Part shown: piece after piece, positions 14,387 through 22,020 of the stretch
Layout: the number at the start of each line of letters is the position of its first letter
Position numbering within the stretch: position 1 is the stretch's first letter
DNA from: an uncultured bacterium
Lineage (GTDB): Bacteria > Patescibacteriota > Minisyncoccia > Phycocordibacterales > PALSA-1337
Length of the DNA: 36,251 nt
Direction: 5' to 3'
Assembly: GCA_903842025.1 (NCBI GenBank)
Contig: CAIMKX010000035.1
Coordinates: 1-36,251 of the forward strand
Program-made: the position numbers and the translations under genes
Notes under the pieces: model-generated
Told to the model about the DNA's origin: nothing
The model's database searches: none
The model's input: the letters and a program-made list of their open reading frames with translations, nothing else

Positions 14387-15139
14387 TTATATCACTCTAA
14401 AAAAATGGAGTATCTTTGTATATATATTGGACTTTAGAATATATGTACTTTCATTTTCAGCTGTAAATAACAGAGAACAATTAATATGTTTGTACAAGTA
14501 ATTGCGGAAATCTGCTGAAGTAAAATATATCGGAATTACGGGATTGTTCCTTTGATTAAAATATTTTTTTAAAACGCCATCTTTAGGATAAATCTCCGTG
14601 TAATTTGCGATCTCTCCAACAGGCATATGACGTCTTTTCATTTTCTGATAAAGAGTTCTTTTTACAAACGAATATCCACCGGATAAATTATTCTTGAGCG
14701 CAAATGAAAGAATAGTATTAAGCAAAAATAGCATAACTAAACCACGTGGAAGAAATTCATTTTTTTCCTTATCAACAGGGATAATAATAAATCTTCCAAG
14801 CTCAAATCGTGAATCTCGTCTAATAAATTTCATTACCTCCGGTTCCTGAAAAGTGAAGTATTTTTCAGTTGGAAGCGGATCGTCTGTAATAACTCGGATA
14901 AAACCAATTATTTTCTGATCAATTTTAGCAATAAAATAATGGCATTTCCCCAATATATCGAAATTGTCTTTTTCCTTACCCTCAGGATATATTTGTGAAT
15001 CAATATAGCCGCGCTCTTTATAGACCGAATAACGCAATTCAAATGCCTCATTCAATTCCTGAGAATTATCTACTTCACCAAATGAGATAATGTTATTAGA
15101 ATCTCTAGCAGTAACTCTCAATGTAAAATACACTTTCAT
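14387..15139 (-). CDS. GNAT-fold N-acyl-amino-acid/autoinducer-synthase-like protein
   Basis: The 250-aa product has the layout of LuxI/FeeM-type acyl synthases: an N-terminal NEAFELRYSVYKERGYI (the residues just before the acyl-acceptor site), an acidic DNFDILGKCHYFIAKIDQKI, IIGFIRVITDDPLPTEKYF, then FELGRFIIIP where LuxI and FeeM have the conserved E-x-x-R-x-x-V element. FeeM-type enzymes join an acyl group from acyl carrier protein to an amino acid; LuxI to SAM. I cannot tell which, and a plain GNAT is possible. It heads an operon with a methyltransferase and a 7TM histidine kinase and is divergent from a second 7TM kinase. Confidence 0.72.
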   Translation of the reverse strand: MKVYFTLRVTARDSNNIISFGEVDNSQELNEAFELRYSVYKERGYIDSQIYPEGKEKDNFDILGKCHYFIAKIDQKIIGFIRVITDDPLPTEKYFTFQEPEVMKFIRRDSRFELGRFIIIPVDKEKNEFLPRGLVMLFLLNTILSFALKNNLSGGYSFVKRTLYQKMKRRHMPVGEIANYTEIYPKDGVLKKYFNQRNNPVIPIYFTSADFRNYLYKHINCSLLFTAENESTYILKSNIYTKILHFFRVI

Positions 15140-15190
15140 TGCAAAATTATATCATATAATGCATCCTTAACCTGGTATATAATATAAATA
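15139..15190. promoter_or_regulatory. Back-to-back leaderless promoters of the signalling module
   Basis: Minus strand: TGaTATAAT, six bases, ATG 15139. Plus strand: TATAAT (15178-15183), six bases, ATG 15190. Both promoters fit in 50 bp, so the synthase operon and HK2 share one control region. Confidence 0.65.
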
Positions 15191-16887
15191 TGGAGATTTC
15201 ATTATATTCTGCTCTAATATGGTCGACAGCCTCGCTTATTTTCAGTCTTGCATTAGTGGTTTTCTTGGGAAGCAGCGATAAGACTTCGCGCATTTTTAGC
15301 ATATGCGTTTTTATTGTTACATTATGGACAATAGATACTGGATTAGTCTTATCAGCTCCAAATAAACAACTAGCAGAAATATTTGTTAAAATTAGCGACG
15401 TATTCAGTAGTGCTGTAGCAACATCCTTTTTTTATTTTTTCTTAACATATCCAAGTGGTACGAAACCAAATAAGTTCATTACTATCTTTCTAGTATTTTA
15501 TCAATTATTCATTTCGTATTTATGTTTATTTACGAATAAAATTGTTGGGAATGCTTTCTACGTTGCGTCACCGGTAAAATGGGGTTGGGAGTTTGGGCAA
15601 CTATCTTTACTATTTGAAATATATTTCATAGGTCTTATTCTAATTGGTATCGTAATTTTACACAGAAAATATTTGTTCTATAAGGAACTATGTGTTAAAA
15701 AGAATCTCCTATTTATGATCTTAACAATTAATATTGGAGCTATTCCTCCAGTAGTAATGTGTGATATATTGCCACGCTTCGGATACTTTGATCTTGATTG
15801 GTTGGGACCAATAACTGGAATCGTCTGGGTATCCATCATCACCTACTCCATCCTCCGCTACCGCCAGATGAACGTTAAAGCCGTAGCCGCCGAGGTATTG
15901 GCGATCGCGATGTCGATAATATTGTTCATCAACATTTTCGTGGACATCTCGTCAGATCGGTGGATGAGCATCGTGACTTTCGGGGCATTCATAATCTTGG
16001 CCTATTATCTTATCAAGAACATCCTGCGCGAGGCCAAGCAGACGGAACAGTTAGCGGACTTGAACGCCAACTTGGCGGCCAAGGTGGCGGAGCAAACAGC
16101 CGAGGTACGCAGGTCTTACGATCTGGAGAAGAAGGCGCGGCGCGAATTGGAAAAACTAAATGAAACAAAGGACCAGTTCATCATGATCACCCAGCACCAT
16201 TTGCGGACGCCGGTCACCGGGATCCGGTGGGAATTGGAGGAGATACTGTCGGGCGCTCACGGTCCCCTTTCGGCGAAGCTTAAAAAAGCCTTGAGCGAGG
16301 CCCAGGGATCAACGGACAGATTGACAAAGATCGTCAACGACTTCCTGGCCATCACGGCCATCAAAGCCGGCGGCAATATCCTCAACCTAGCACCGGCCAG
16401 CTTGAGGCCGCTGGTCGAGGACATATTGAAGGAACTGCGGATCGACATTGAGAACAAGAAGATCTCGGTAGACTATCCGACGGACGAGAAAGATTGGCCG
16501 ACCTTGAACATTGACGCGAACAAAATGCGCGAAGCCCTGCTCATCATCATTGAGAATGCGATCAAATACAACGTCGCCGGCGGCCGAATCGCCATTCAAA
16601 CCCGCTTGGACAAGGAAGTGTTTGAGCTTAGCGTGACAGACAGCGGACTAGGGATCGGCCGCGAGGACATGGAGAAGATCTTCAGCAACCTCTTCCACCG
16701 CGGCGAACGCGCCCGCCAAACCAACCCCATCGGCATGGGCGTCGGCCTCTCGGTGGCTCGGGCCATCGTCAGTGCCCATCATGGAGAGCTGACATTGGAA
16801 TCTGAAGGCGAGGGTAAGGGAACGAAAGCGGTGGTGATGATAGGGGGGGTTGCAAAATTGGAGGTTAAATCATGTTGGAGATACTGA
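15190..16887 (+). CDS. 7TM sensor histidine kinase (HK2)
   Basis: A 565-aa membrane kinase built like HK1: about eight hydrophobic segments (residues 5-275) with the shared motif PRFGYFDLDWLGP (about 195-207), a coiled coil (280-325), H-box ITQHHLRTPV (His336), N-box IIENAIKYN, G1 DSGLGIGRE and G2 GMGVGLSVARAIV. The kinase core differs from that of HK1 and belongs to another subgroup. The change from AT-rich to GC-rich sequence falls near 15830, at the end of the sensor. The usual stop seems to be lost: the sequence matches the downstream fragment (20049-20234) up to GAGGTTAAAT and then diverges, adding SCWRY before TGA. Confidence 0.92.
   Translation: MEISLYSALIWSTASLIFSLALVVFLGSSDKTSRIFSICVFIVTLWTIDTGLVLSAPNKQLAEIFVKISDVFSSAVATSFFYFFLTYPSGTKPNKFITIFLVFYQLFISYLCLFTNKIVGNAFYVASPVKWGWEFGQLSLLFEIYFIGLILIGIVILHRKYLFYKELCVKKNLLFMILTINIGAIPPVVMCDILPRFGYFDLDWLGPITGIVWVSIITYSILRYRQMNVKAVAAEVLAIAMSIILFINIFVDISSDRWMSIVTFGAFIILAYYLIKNILREAKQTEQLADLNANLAAKVAEQTAEVRRSYDLEKKARRELEKLNETKDQFIMITQHHLRTPVTGIRWELEEILSGAHGPLSAKLKKALSEAQGSTDRLTKIVNDFLAITAIKAGGNILNLAPASLRPLVEDILKELRIDIENKKISVDYPTDEKDWPTLNIDANKMREALLIIIENAIKYNVAGGRIAIQTRLDKEVFELSVTDSGLGIGREDMEKIFSNLFHRGERARQTNPIGMGVGLSVARAIVSAHHGELTLESEGEGKGTKAVVMIGGVAKLEVKSCWRY
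16692..16872 (+). repeat. Direct repeat, upstream copy (HK2 3' end)
   Basis: This stretch from CTTCCACCGCGGCG to GGAGGTTAAAT is repeated in the same orientation at 20052-20232, with the highest identity over the GMGVGLSVARAIVSAHHGE region. The copies bracket 3.2 kb with the ABC-F gene and the candidate RiPP operon. Confidence 0.85.
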
Positions 16888-16896
16888 CTAAACATT

Positions 16897-18372
16897 TTAA
16901 AGCCGATATGTCTTGTGCTCTCCAATTCTATTCAAAAAATATCTGTCGTGTGTGACAACTATTACGGTTCCTTTAAATTGTTTGACGGCCTCTTCGAGAA
17001 AATCCAGCGCATAAATGTCCAAATGATTTGTCGGCTCATCCATTATGAGGCAGTTCGGTTTCTGAGCGATGAGTGAGGCTAAGATAAACCTGGATCTTTC
17101 GCCTGGGGACAATTCATTCCCGCTCTTTTTGATTTCCTCTTTTGTAATCCCAAGGTTATTTAATATCTTTCTGAATTCAGTCTCATCTAAACTATTAGAC
17201 TCTTTTATGCATCGTATAATCGCCTCATTTCCGAGCTCTGATTCTTGCGGCATATATCCAATATCGACGCGCGCGCCTCTTTTTATCTCACCTTTATCGC
17301 AAGTCATATCACCGATAATCATTCTCAAAAGAGTTGTCTTTCCTGCGCCATTGTCTCCTATGATGGCCACCTTGTCTCCAAACGATATGCTTAAATCAAT
17401 TGGTCCGATATTCTTGGTTCCAATTGTCTTTGTAATTCCTCTAATCTCGAACACTATATCTCCACTTCTTTCTCTTACCGGTATATCATAAGTAATAATC
17501 GGCCTTTCTTTTGGCTTATCGACTTTTTCAAGCATATCGATTTTCTCCCGAGCCAATTTTACGGATCTGCCGAGTGTTTTTCCCGACCAATCTTTCTGGT
17601 TTCCACGAGCCATTTTTTCATTATCTGTTCTTTTAGGTCCCTTTTCAGCGCGTGCAGACCACTGCTTCTTATCTCGGAGTGACCGTTCAAGCTGTCTTTT
17701 TTCTTCGATATAATCGTTGTATTTTTTCCATTCATTCTCAATCTTTTGTTTTCGCAAAGACATATATAGCGAAAATGGACCCGGATATGCAAAGCTTTTT
17801 CGACTATAAGCGTCAATTTCTACTATCTTATCAGCCATATTTTCCAGCAACTGACGATCGTGGGATACAATAATAAAAGCCGAGTCTTTTTTGTGTTTCA
17901 TTATGAAACCTTCCAGGAATTCCAATGCCGACGAATCCAGATTGTTTGTCGGTTCATCAAGAATATAGAGATCAAATGACGCATCTATGAGTTTAAGAAG
18001 ATTAATCTTGCTTTTCTCCCCACCACTAAGGTCACTGACTTTCTTTCCCATGATCTCCGGGGCAAGATTCAATTTATCAAGATCTTTAATGGCAGTTTCT
18101 GATAGGTAATCCGAAACAGCTAATTTTCTTTCTTCATCAGTCATTTCCTGCTCTAAATATGCGACCTTTACGCCTTTTGAGAAAACGATCGCTCCTTCGT
18201 CCTGGTTGATCTTTCCGGCAATAATCTTTAGAAGGGTAGATTTTCCTATGCCGTTTGGACCGACCAGGGCGATAACTTCTCCTCTTTGCACGGAAAAAGA
18301 AATGCCGCGAAGTATTTTATGCTCGCCAAAAGAAAATTCAACATGAGTACATGAAATAAGTGGGTTTTCCAT
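16897..18372 (-). CDS. ABC-F family ATPase (ribosome-associated)
   Basis: ABC-F proteins have two ABC domains and no membrane part; they act on the ribosomal E site as translation factors or protect it from antibiotics. Both domains are complete here: Walker A GPNGIGKST and GDNGAGKTT, signatures LSGGE and LSPGE, Walker B LYILDEPTNNLD and CLIMDEPTNHLD, and the H-switch residues in SHDR and THDR. The basic linker (KKQWSARAEKGPKR) is the arm that enters the ribosome. At 491 aa, with a short arm and no C-terminal coil, it resembles resistance-type (Lsa/Vga-like) members more than EttA or Uup, but this is a guess. Its start lies 88 bp from, and divergent to, the peptide gene at 18461, and it is convergent with HK2. 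Confidence 0.92.
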   Translation of the reverse strand: MENPLISCTHVEFSFGEHKILRGISFSVQRGEVIALVGPNGIGKSTLLKIIAGKINQDEGAIVFSKGVKVAYLEQEMTDEERKLAVSDYLSETAIKDLDKLNLAPEIMGKKVSDLSGGEKSKINLLKLIDASFDLYILDEPTNNLDSSALEFLEGFIMKHKKDSAFIIVSHDRQLLENMADKIVEIDAYSRKSFAYPGPFSLYMSLRKQKIENEWKKYNDYIEEKRQLERSLRDKKQWSARAEKGPKRTDNEKMARGNQKDWSGKTLGRSVKLAREKIDMLEKVDKPKERPIITYDIPVRERSGDIVFEIRGITKTIGTKNIGPIDLSISFGDKVAIIGDNGAGKTTLLRMIIGDMTCDKGEIKRGARVDIGYMPQESELGNEAIIRCIKESNSLDETEFRKILNNLGITKEEIKKSGNELSPGERSRFILASLIAQKPNCLIMDEPTNHLDIYALDFLEEAVKQFKGTVIVVTHDRYFLNRIGEHKTYRL

Positions 18373-18407
18373 GATTATGAATAATATCGTACCAGAATTA
18401 GTTGCTA

Positions 18408-18436
18408 TTTACAAATTGTTGATGGCTTGATATAGT
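18408..18436 (+). promoter_or_regulatory. Promoter of the candidate RiPP operon
   Basis: TTTACA, exactly 17 bases, then TATAGT with the extended TGa element. It predicts a leader of about 18 nt before ATG 18461. It is divergent from the ABC-F gene. Confidence 0.65.
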
Positions 18437-18460
18437 TTAAGTAGAAGAACAATCAAAATT

Positions 18461-18634
18461 ATGAAATCAAGCACATACAGTAAACCAGTATTGACGCGGA
18501 CCGGTTCGACGCCGGAGCCAGTGGAGGCGGGATGCTGCCTACGCAGTTGCGGAGGTGTACCGTCGCCACAAGGCGGATCATTCAAGAAAAAAAGTAAACT
18601 CGCGCGGAAAATCGAGGGTTTGCGGAAGACTTGA
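18461..18634 (+). CDS. Candidate RiPP precursor peptide, 57 aa
   Basis: This short frame lies between a consensus-like promoter and a radical SAM gene. The product begins MKSSTYSKPVLTRTGSTPEP, has a compact Cys/Gly segment EAGCCLRSCGGVPSPQGG (residues about 22-39) and a basic C-terminal tail with KKKSKLARK. Three Cys in CCxxxC, small residues around them, and a leader-like N-terminus are what one expects of a substrate for a peptide-modifying radical SAM enzyme. I know no named family that matches. A UUCG hairpin behind the gene would favour high expression of the peptide over the enzyme. No classical leader cleavage site (double Gly) can be fixed with confidence; GG occurs at 31-32 and 38-39. 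Confidence 0.6.
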   Translation: MKSSTYSKPVLTRTGSTPEPVEAGCCLRSCGGVPSPQGGSFKKKSKLARKIEGLRKT

Positions 18635-18654
18635 ATCAGGTCGCCGAAAACACA

Positions 18655-18677
18655 AGGGGCCACTTCGGTGAGCCCCT
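18655..18677 (+). promoter_or_regulatory. UUCG-capped intercistronic hairpin
   Basis: AGGGGC-CAC, loop TTCG, GTG-A-GCCCCT: nine pairs with one bulged A and a UUCG tetraloop, in the gap between peptide and enzyme genes. There is no long T-run, so it could be a processing/stability element or a weak attenuator. Confidence 0.6.
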
Positions 18678-18715
18678 AATTTGTTCATAGGCAACAATCA
18701 AGAAAAAGGATGATT

Positions 18716-19939
18716 ATGATAGTTAGAATACGAAAAGAAAACGACCAGTATTTGGCTTACTTTCTCGAAATGCGTCGCATGGTCGGAGTCAATCTGACTG
18801 GGGCAGAAATTATTGACCAATATTTCAATAGTGGTCTTGATGAAGCCTCTGTGGCCAAGAAGCTGGCGAAAACGCACAACATGTCTCTTGAACAGGCTAA
18901 AAAGGATACAGCCGCATTTTTGCAAATCATAGCAAAAGAGTTACAACCGACATCATTCAATAACACCGAGCAATCATCGGTATCCGCGCCGATTGGAGTT
19001 GAACTCGAGATCACGACAACATGCAATTTACGATGCAAACATTGCTTGCAGTCCGATTACAGTAAATTGTTCATGGCTATAGAGAAAGCCAAGCGGATAA
19101 TTGACACGCTCAAAAACGCTGGAGTGTTTGAAATCAGTATCATTGGCGGAGAGCCATTCGCTCATCCACAAGCGTGCGACTTCATCCGCTATGCGCATGA
19201 TTGCGGTCTTGCCGTCGGGTTAACCACGAACGGAAGCTTGATCACAAGCGAATATATACGCAAAATGTCCGGTTTGGACAACCTTTCAATAGCCGTGAGT
19301 ATCGATGGTATTGGTCGTGATCATGACTATATTCGAGGAAGTGGCATCTTCTCGAAGATTGACCAAATTATACGGCAGATGATCAATGTAGGCATTGAAG
19401 TCGAGGCAATGTTCACCATCACCTCATATAACATCGAAAAATACGGATCTGTCCTCGATTATTGCAATAATCTTGGAATAGTCTGCAACTTCAATCTATT
19501 CAAACCGTTCAAGGAGTCCCATAAGACACTTGTACCAGATCCGTTACGTTTCTTCAAATTAGTCAAAGAACTATTCGCAATGCGTCAGTCACGAAAATAC
19601 AAGATAGGATTATCTAACGCCGCCATTGTAAGTTATCTTCTTGGTATCCAAACGAGAGATGAGTGTCGGGCGGGACAATCTGGTTTAGTGATTGATGTAC
19701 GTGGACATATGTTGACCTGCCCTTCATTGCTGTACTGCGGCTATTACAAAGACACTGACTTTCCGCTTTTTGACGACAACTTTGTCGAAGTGTGGCAAAC
19801 ACATCCACTATTCACAGAGTTCAAGAAGAATGGACTCCACGGATGTCAAGTTAGATCGCTGATTTATTCTGGCGATGTACGGAAAGGCGATCCATACGAC
19901 CTTTCGGCATTTCGCAAATTTGCTGAGAGGAAAAGTTAA
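18716..19939 (+). CDS. Radical SAM peptide-modifying enzyme with N-terminal PqqD-like RRE
   Basis: A 407-aa enzyme. Residues 1-85 form a PqqD-like RiPP recognition element: VRIRKENDQYLAYFL, NLTGAEIIDQYFNSGLDEAS and EQAKKDTAAFLQIIAKEL. The radical SAM core follows, with CNLRCKHC (Cys103, 107, 110), the GGEPF motif and VSIDGIGRDHDYIRG. The C-terminus has Cys317, Cys335, Cys341 and Cys377 in GLVIDVRGHMLTCPSLLYCG and HGC, like a shortened SPASM/twitch auxiliary cluster. Such enzymes bind the leader and install thioether, C-C or epimer modifications. The start at 18716 has AAGG at the right distance; ATG 18710 is too close to it. It is the second gene of the operon with the 57-aa peptide and ends at a terminator. 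Confidence 0.88.
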   Translation: MIVRIRKENDQYLAYFLEMRRMVGVNLTGAEIIDQYFNSGLDEASVAKKLAKTHNMSLEQAKKDTAAFLQIIAKELQPTSFNNTEQSSVSAPIGVELEITTTCNLRCKHCLQSDYSKLFMAIEKAKRIIDTLKNAGVFEISIIGGEPFAHPQACDFIRYAHDCGLAVGLTTNGSLITSEYIRKMSGLDNLSIAVSIDGIGRDHDYIRGSGIFSKIDQIIRQMINVGIEVEAMFTITSYNIEKYGSVLDYCNNLGIVCNFNLFKPFKESHKTLVPDPLRFFKLVKELFAMRQSRKYKIGLSNAAIVSYLLGIQTRDECRAGQSGLVIDVRGHMLTCPSLLYCGYYKDTDFPLFDDNFVEVWQTHPLFTEFKKNGLHGCQVRSLIYSGDVRKGDPYDLSAFRKFAERKS

Positions 19940-19957
19940 TTGTTCCATCTAAACATG

Positions 19958-19991
19958 CCGACATGGTAAACCAACACCGTGTCGGTTTTTT
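19958..19991 (+). terminator. Terminator of the candidate RiPP operon
   Basis: Stem CCGACA / TGTCGG extended by GGT / ACC, followed by six T residues. Confidence 0.85.
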
Positions 19992-20048
19992 ATATCCAAG
20001 AATCAAATTCCGACTAAATATGAATCCGGTCCGACACAATATAAAATG

Positions 20049-20234
20049 ATCATCTTCCACCGCGGCGAACGCGCCCGCCACCTGAACCCCATCGGCATGG
20101 GTGTCGGCCTCTCGGTGGCTAGAGCAATCGTCAGTGCCCATCATGGAGAGCTGACGCTGGAATCTGACGGCGAGGGTAAGGGGACAAAAGCGGTGGTGAG
20201 GGTAAGGGTGGATGGGTTTGGGGAGGTTAAATAG
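20049..20234 (+). pseudogene. Fragment of a histidine-kinase 3' end (HK2 type)
   Basis: It encodes FHRGERAR.LNPIGMGVGLS through VARAIVSAHHGELTLES.GEG to GTKAVV and a natural stop after GFGEVK; HK2 has the same residues with few changes. The N-terminal 500 residues are missing. It begins abruptly near 20052 and forms the downstream direct repeat to 16692-16872. An ATG happens to precede it in frame, but the product would be only a G2-box tail. Confidence 0.9.
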
Positions 20235-20258
20235 AAGGATGTGGTAGAATATAGGGGT

Positions 20259-20567
20259 ATGAAAAAATATAAAAATAACATTTTCTCATTAATATCCTAT
20301 TTATTAATTCCGATAGTATATATACTTGAGTTCCTATATTTTACGACTGAAAAAGTTGCTGCGCTCAATAAAACAGCATACGATAACTATCTTTTATTTT
20401 TTGCATGTCCTATAATCTTTCTCGCTCTACTTGGAATTTTCTTTGCATTTCGAGGAAGACGTACAAACGAGCCTGCTTGGGCAAACACTATCATGATTTG
20501 TATCGGAATAATACTGTCATTACTCACCATTTTTGTTACAGCCGCTGGTTCCGCAATTAATGGCTAG
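20259..20567 (+). CDS. Small integral membrane protein, unknown
   Basis: The 102-aa product has three likely transmembrane helices (ISYLLIPIVYILEFLYF, LLFFACPIIFLALLGIFFAF and IMICIGIILSLLTIFVTAA) separated by a Thr/Asn-containing loop and a basic turn RGRRTNEP. I do not recognise a family. The start at 20259 has TAGAAT 8 nt upstream. It lies at the right boundary of the duplicated kinase fragment and is followed by a terminator. It could be an immunity or export helper for the neighbouring peptide operon, but nothing beyond position supports that. Confidence 0.6.
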   Translation: MKKYKNNIFSLISYLLIPIVYILEFLYFTTEKVAALNKTAYDNYLLFFACPIIFLALLGIFFAFRGRRTNEPAWANTIMICIGIILSLLTIFVTAAGSAING

Positions 20568-20586
20568 ATATACATTCAAGCATAAA

Positions 20587-20612
20587 AAAGGTCCGCGTAA
20601 GCAGACCTTTTG
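20587..20612. terminator. Bidirectional terminator between convergent genes
   Basis: AAAGGTC / GACCTTT with an inner GC / GC pair; A-run on one side and T-run on the other, so it can serve both the small membrane protein and the lipase gene. Confidence 0.65.
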
Positions 20613-20632
20613 TGTTTAAAAACCGAAAAGAA

Positions 20633-22018
20633 CTATTGAGGCATTACCACCCGGTAATACCTGTGACTATAATTGGTCGAATCTTTATCGTAGAACAACC
20701 CCGTTTGATTGGTATTAATCAGGATAGCGATATCTGTCCAATTTGTGTTGGCAACAGCAGCCGAAGCTTGAATGTTATAACTGAATCCGGTTTCTCCATC
20801 CAATCGCATTACACGATGCCCATTTACCATGTTAGTGGTTACAGACAACGAAAATGGTTGACTGACTCCGACCTGGTTGAGCACAATGTTCGTCAGCGTT
20901 ACCGCCGATTGAATACTAGTGAACGGATCAAGTCTGAGTCCCAAAACGTGCGAACTATTGGCTTGTGCGTTAGGAAACGACAAGTGATAGTGCTGAATTC
21001 CCGGAGAAACTGCCTGCTCATCCAGAGTCCCGATTACATTTGTGTCCCAAAGGATCGTAAAGACCCCTCTTGCTCCTATGCCGCTTGTGAATTTGGCGTC
21101 GAAAGCGACAGTGTTGACAGGATTTGTCGAAGTGACCACAGTCGCAAGCCAGACCGGTGAACCGGAAAGCAAGTTGATATGGTCAATGAACTTTTGAACA
21201 GTGCCTGAAACACTCTGAATTGTCGGTAACTGAGTGGTATCAAGCACCGTGTTTGGATATGACTTTGGGCTTATTTGTCCAATGACCGTACATACCGAAT
21301 CGGGTATGCCGAGTATTTTCGTAGGCACGGCAGGATTAATATCCGTACCGTTTCCTTGCTTGTAATTCGCCGAGGCGAAATTCCAATTACCACCAACTTC
21401 ACTAAGAAGAAAACCAAGACCCGCATATTCTGGCGTAACATTTCCGACAATTGTGTTTGCATAGAAATATATCGGCCAGTCATGCACTGTTGAAGTCTGA
21501 TTACACATTTCTGCAACCTGATCACCATTTGGTGAAGATGTGAATCTGACATAGCTCGTCTTATGAGGATCGAGAAACGTAACATCCACATTGTAAGCGT
21601 GAAGTAGAGGCGACTCGGTATATGGTCCGGTCGGAAACGGTGGCGCCTCCTGAGTAAGTTTGTCACGGGTGAAGTAACTGTCAGCCCAATTAGCTCCCCG
21701 TCCGTAAGTGACTATACCGGAAAAATCCTTGCCAACATAGGCATCTAGGAATGTTTCCTGAATAACTATAGATGGCGAACCTGATGAACTTTTGATAACG
21801 TCAGTTGCTGCCTGAATCAGTCCTGCTCCAGCACTGTGACCAATAAAATGAACTCGTTTCCATTTTTGAGCCACAATGCTATTTCCGAGATTTTGCCCCT
21901 CCTTTTTCGCGTTGTTAAGTGCATCAGAAGGATAGAAAGTCCAGGAATTATCAACCCACTTATAGCTATATACTTGCCAATTATTTAGGTTCTTATTATC
22001 AAGATAGCCTTGAATCAC
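20633..22018 (-). pseudogene. Lipase-like alpha/beta hydrolase, 3' part of a split gene
   Basis: The frame (461 codons from GTG 22018) holds most of a secreted lipase-like hydrolase: nucleophile elbow VHFIGHSAGAG (about residues 57-67), an acid-residue strand region with VDVTFLDPHKTSY, and the catalytic-His region STVHDWPIYFY. The C-terminal 150 residues form beta-rich domains ending in YNIQASAAVANTNWTDI and RYYRVVMPQ, a C-terminal pattern I associate with verrucomicrobial/planctomycetal exported proteins. The family's first strand and oxyanion segment (SLVVITHGWQ) is at the end of the next frame upstream, 3 nt away, so this is the second half of one gene split by a frameshift. No ribosome site precedes the GTG. 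Confidence 0.8.
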
Positions 22019-22020
22019 TT

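Noticed and set aside
12073-16887. Kinases with missing response regulator as evidence for a broken system
   Set aside because: Response regulators are often encoded elsewhere; both kinase cores keep all motifs.
18409-18663. 84-codon minus-strand frame opposite the 57-aa peptide
   Set aside because: It has no start signal and runs through the UUCG hairpin and promoter; the plus-strand peptide has promoter, enzyme neighbour and terminator.
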